Source: Desulfosarcina sp.
Lineage (GTDB): Bacteria; Desulfobacterota; Desulfobacteria; Desulfobacterales; Desulfosarcinaceae
Reading direction: 5' to 3'
DNA length: 10,032 bases
Assembly (NCBI GenBank): GCA_018224455.1
Contig: JAGTUY010000473.1
Span: 1 to 10,032 of the forward strand
Below, piece after piece: positions 8,746 to 10,032 of this stretch (its first letter is position 1; each line of letters begins with the position of its first letter). The notes below the pieces were generated by a model. The model was given only the letters and a program-made list of their open reading frames with translations. It was not told where the DNA came from and did no database searches. Both the position numbers and the translations under genes were made by a program.

Positions 8746-10032
8746 ATGCTCGTGGTTCCCATCTCCGGAAAAATTGGATGGAAAAATCCGCCGGTGGTGA
8801 CATTGGCGCTGCTGGTCATCAACTGCTTGGTATTTCTTCTTTTTCAGGTCAATGATGACGAATCCAGGATGGCGGCGGAGCAGTTTTATCTGACTTCCGG
8901 GCTGGCTGCCATCGAGGTTCCCCGCTAGATCGACTATCTGGAGGCAGCCGGGACGTCTGTCGACAGCCTTCCCGAACGTGACGCAATGGATCAGCAGGTG
9001 CTTATGGAGACCCATTTCGATATGGAAGCCGATTTGGATTTCATCTCGCGGCTGATCGACGGGCAGATTATCCTTCCCCAGGACCCGGAACATGGAAATT
9101 GGTTGGCGCTGCGCCGGGACTACGAGGCGCAACGCGATAAAAGTGTTGCCTTTGCATACGGCCTTCGTCCGGCTTACCCTCGCCCAGCCACCTTTTTTTC
9201 CTACATGTTTTTGCATGGCGGTGTCGGGCACCTGGTGGGCAACATGGTGTTCTTGTGGATCCTGGGGTGCATGTTGGAGATCGGTTCGGGCCGGACGCTT
9301 TTTACCGTTATGTATCTGACCAGCGGGTTGGCAGCTGCTGGGCTTTTTTATGCGGTATACCCGTCGAGCACGATCCCCTTGGTCGGTGCGTCCGGGGCCA
9401 TCGCTGGACTCATGGGGGCCTACACGGTGCTGTATGGCACAAAAAAAGTCAGCATATTTTATTCCCTGGGTTTTTTTTTCAATACGGCCACCATACCGGC
9501 CATCGTGCTGCTACCGGTCTGGCTGGCCAATGAATGCTACCAGCTCTTTTTTTCCGGAGACAGCCATGTGGCCTACGCGGCCCATATCGGCGGGATAGCC
9601 GCTGGCGCCCTGATGGCTTATGCCGGAGAACGACTGGTGGGTGTAGACCGGGACAGCTTCGAGGAGGCCCCGGAAGACAAGGTGAGCCCGCTGATGCAGC
9701 AAGCCTTGGACCACTTAGGCAATTTAGAGATGCAACAGGCGCAAACCTTTCTGGAGCAGGTGCTGGCGCGATCACCAAACCATCAGGATGCCCTGAGCCA
9801 TTTGTTCAACATTCACAAGTTGAATCCTGAATCCAACGCCTTTCACGATACCGCCAAGTGCCTGCTTGGCGTGCTTCTCCGCAATATTGAGGCGCATCCA
9901 ACCGCGCTGGCCGTTTACGAGACCTATTCACGACTGGCCACTCGTCCGCGCTTGTCGATTAAGGCCTATCTGCAAATCTCTGGAGCCATGGCAGCGGCAG
10001 GAAAGGCCGAGGATGCAGAGAAAATCATACTG
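8746..10032 (+). CDS. Rhomboid family intramembrane serine protease, interrupted by in-frame TAG, 3' end outside window
   Basis: The frame starts 5 bases after trpA and stays open to the window edge apart from TAG at codon 61. Before it lies a first membrane helix (about 15-34). After it come a long soluble insert (about 62-145) and the rhomboid core: FLHGGVGHLVGNMVF (155-169), catalytic Ser216 in GASGAIAG and catalytic His280 in AHIGGIAAGA. Several hydrophobic helices separate these. From about 310 the protein is helical and TPR-like (for example QAQTFLEQVLARSPNHQDAL). Rhomboids cleave membrane proteins within or beside the bilayer. The high-quality coding sequence on both sides of TAG argues for a recent point mutation, a sequencing error or amber readthrough. 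Translation could restart at ATG 9004, behind an AGG, giving a protein without helix 1 but with the full catalytic dyad. Its substrate and link to tryptophan synthase are unknown. Confidence 0.85.
8926..8928 (+). other. In-frame amber codon in the rhomboid gene
   Basis: TAG follows IEVPR and precedes IDYLEAAG in one continuous frame. No frame change is needed to restore the rest of the protein. It lies in the soluble stretch between the first and second predicted membrane helices, away from the active site. Nearby trpA also ends in TAG, so TAG is used as a true stop in this genome. Confidence 0.8.

Noticed and set aside
8957..8966. Palindrome CTGTCGACAG downstream of the rhomboid TAG as a recoding element
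   Set aside because: A 10-base self-complementary site cannot form a hairpin with a loop of useful size and is likely to occur by chance in coding DNA.

Overview
The window looks like chromosomal DNA from a GC-rich (roughly 60%) member of the Desulfobacterota, probably a Desulfosarcina/Desulfobacterales-type sulfate reducer. This is an inference. It rests on the receiver-PAS-kinase paired with a PAS/sigma-54 activator, the Cys-bearing PAS domains, and the overall protein style. No rRNA, tRNA, CRISPR array or recognisable transposable element was seen.

Region 1 (34-3353, minus strand) is a two-gene signalling operon. The upstream gene encodes a soluble REC-PAS-HisKA-HATPase histidine kinase. 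Its stop overlaps, by the 4-base ATGA, the start of a PAS-PAS-AAA+-Fis sigma-54 activator that lacks a receiver domain. A good sigma-70 promoter (TTGACG-N17-TATGAT) reads leftward at 3447-3475.

Region 2 (3426-6032) is visibly poorer in GC than its flanks. It holds a divergent intergenic region with two back-to-back promoter candidates and one large gene. That gene encodes a kexin/furin-like S8 serine peptidase with an N-terminal propeptide-like domain, a complete Asp/His/Asn/Ser catalytic set and a C-terminal P domain. It has no visible signal peptide. The P domain stops just where its last conserved strands are expected, and residues resembling the missing end appear in other frames after the stop codon.

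Region 3 (about 5886-10032, plus strand) is a tightly packed operon: a GntR/HutC-type regulator, trpB, trpA and a rhomboid intramembrane protease. The first two junctions each overlap by 8 bases, and the rhomboid starts 5 bases after trpA. Upstream of the regulator, a perfect 9-bp inverted repeat brackets a consensus TTGACA -35 box, a strong candidate for its own operator. TrpB keeps all key catalytic residues. TrpA keeps its catalytic Glu and Asp but has a diverged active-site signature. No other trp genes are in view, so this may be a separately controlled tryptophan synthase rather than the end of a full trp operon. The rhomboid reading frame is intact through the window end except for one in-frame TAG at codon 61. 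It may be a point-mutated gene, a sequencing error or a site of amber readthrough such as pyrrolysine.

The most interesting points are the amber codon in the rhomboid, the GntR-controlled trpBA pair with its palindromic promoter, and the leaderless kexin-like protease with a broken or truncated P domain.
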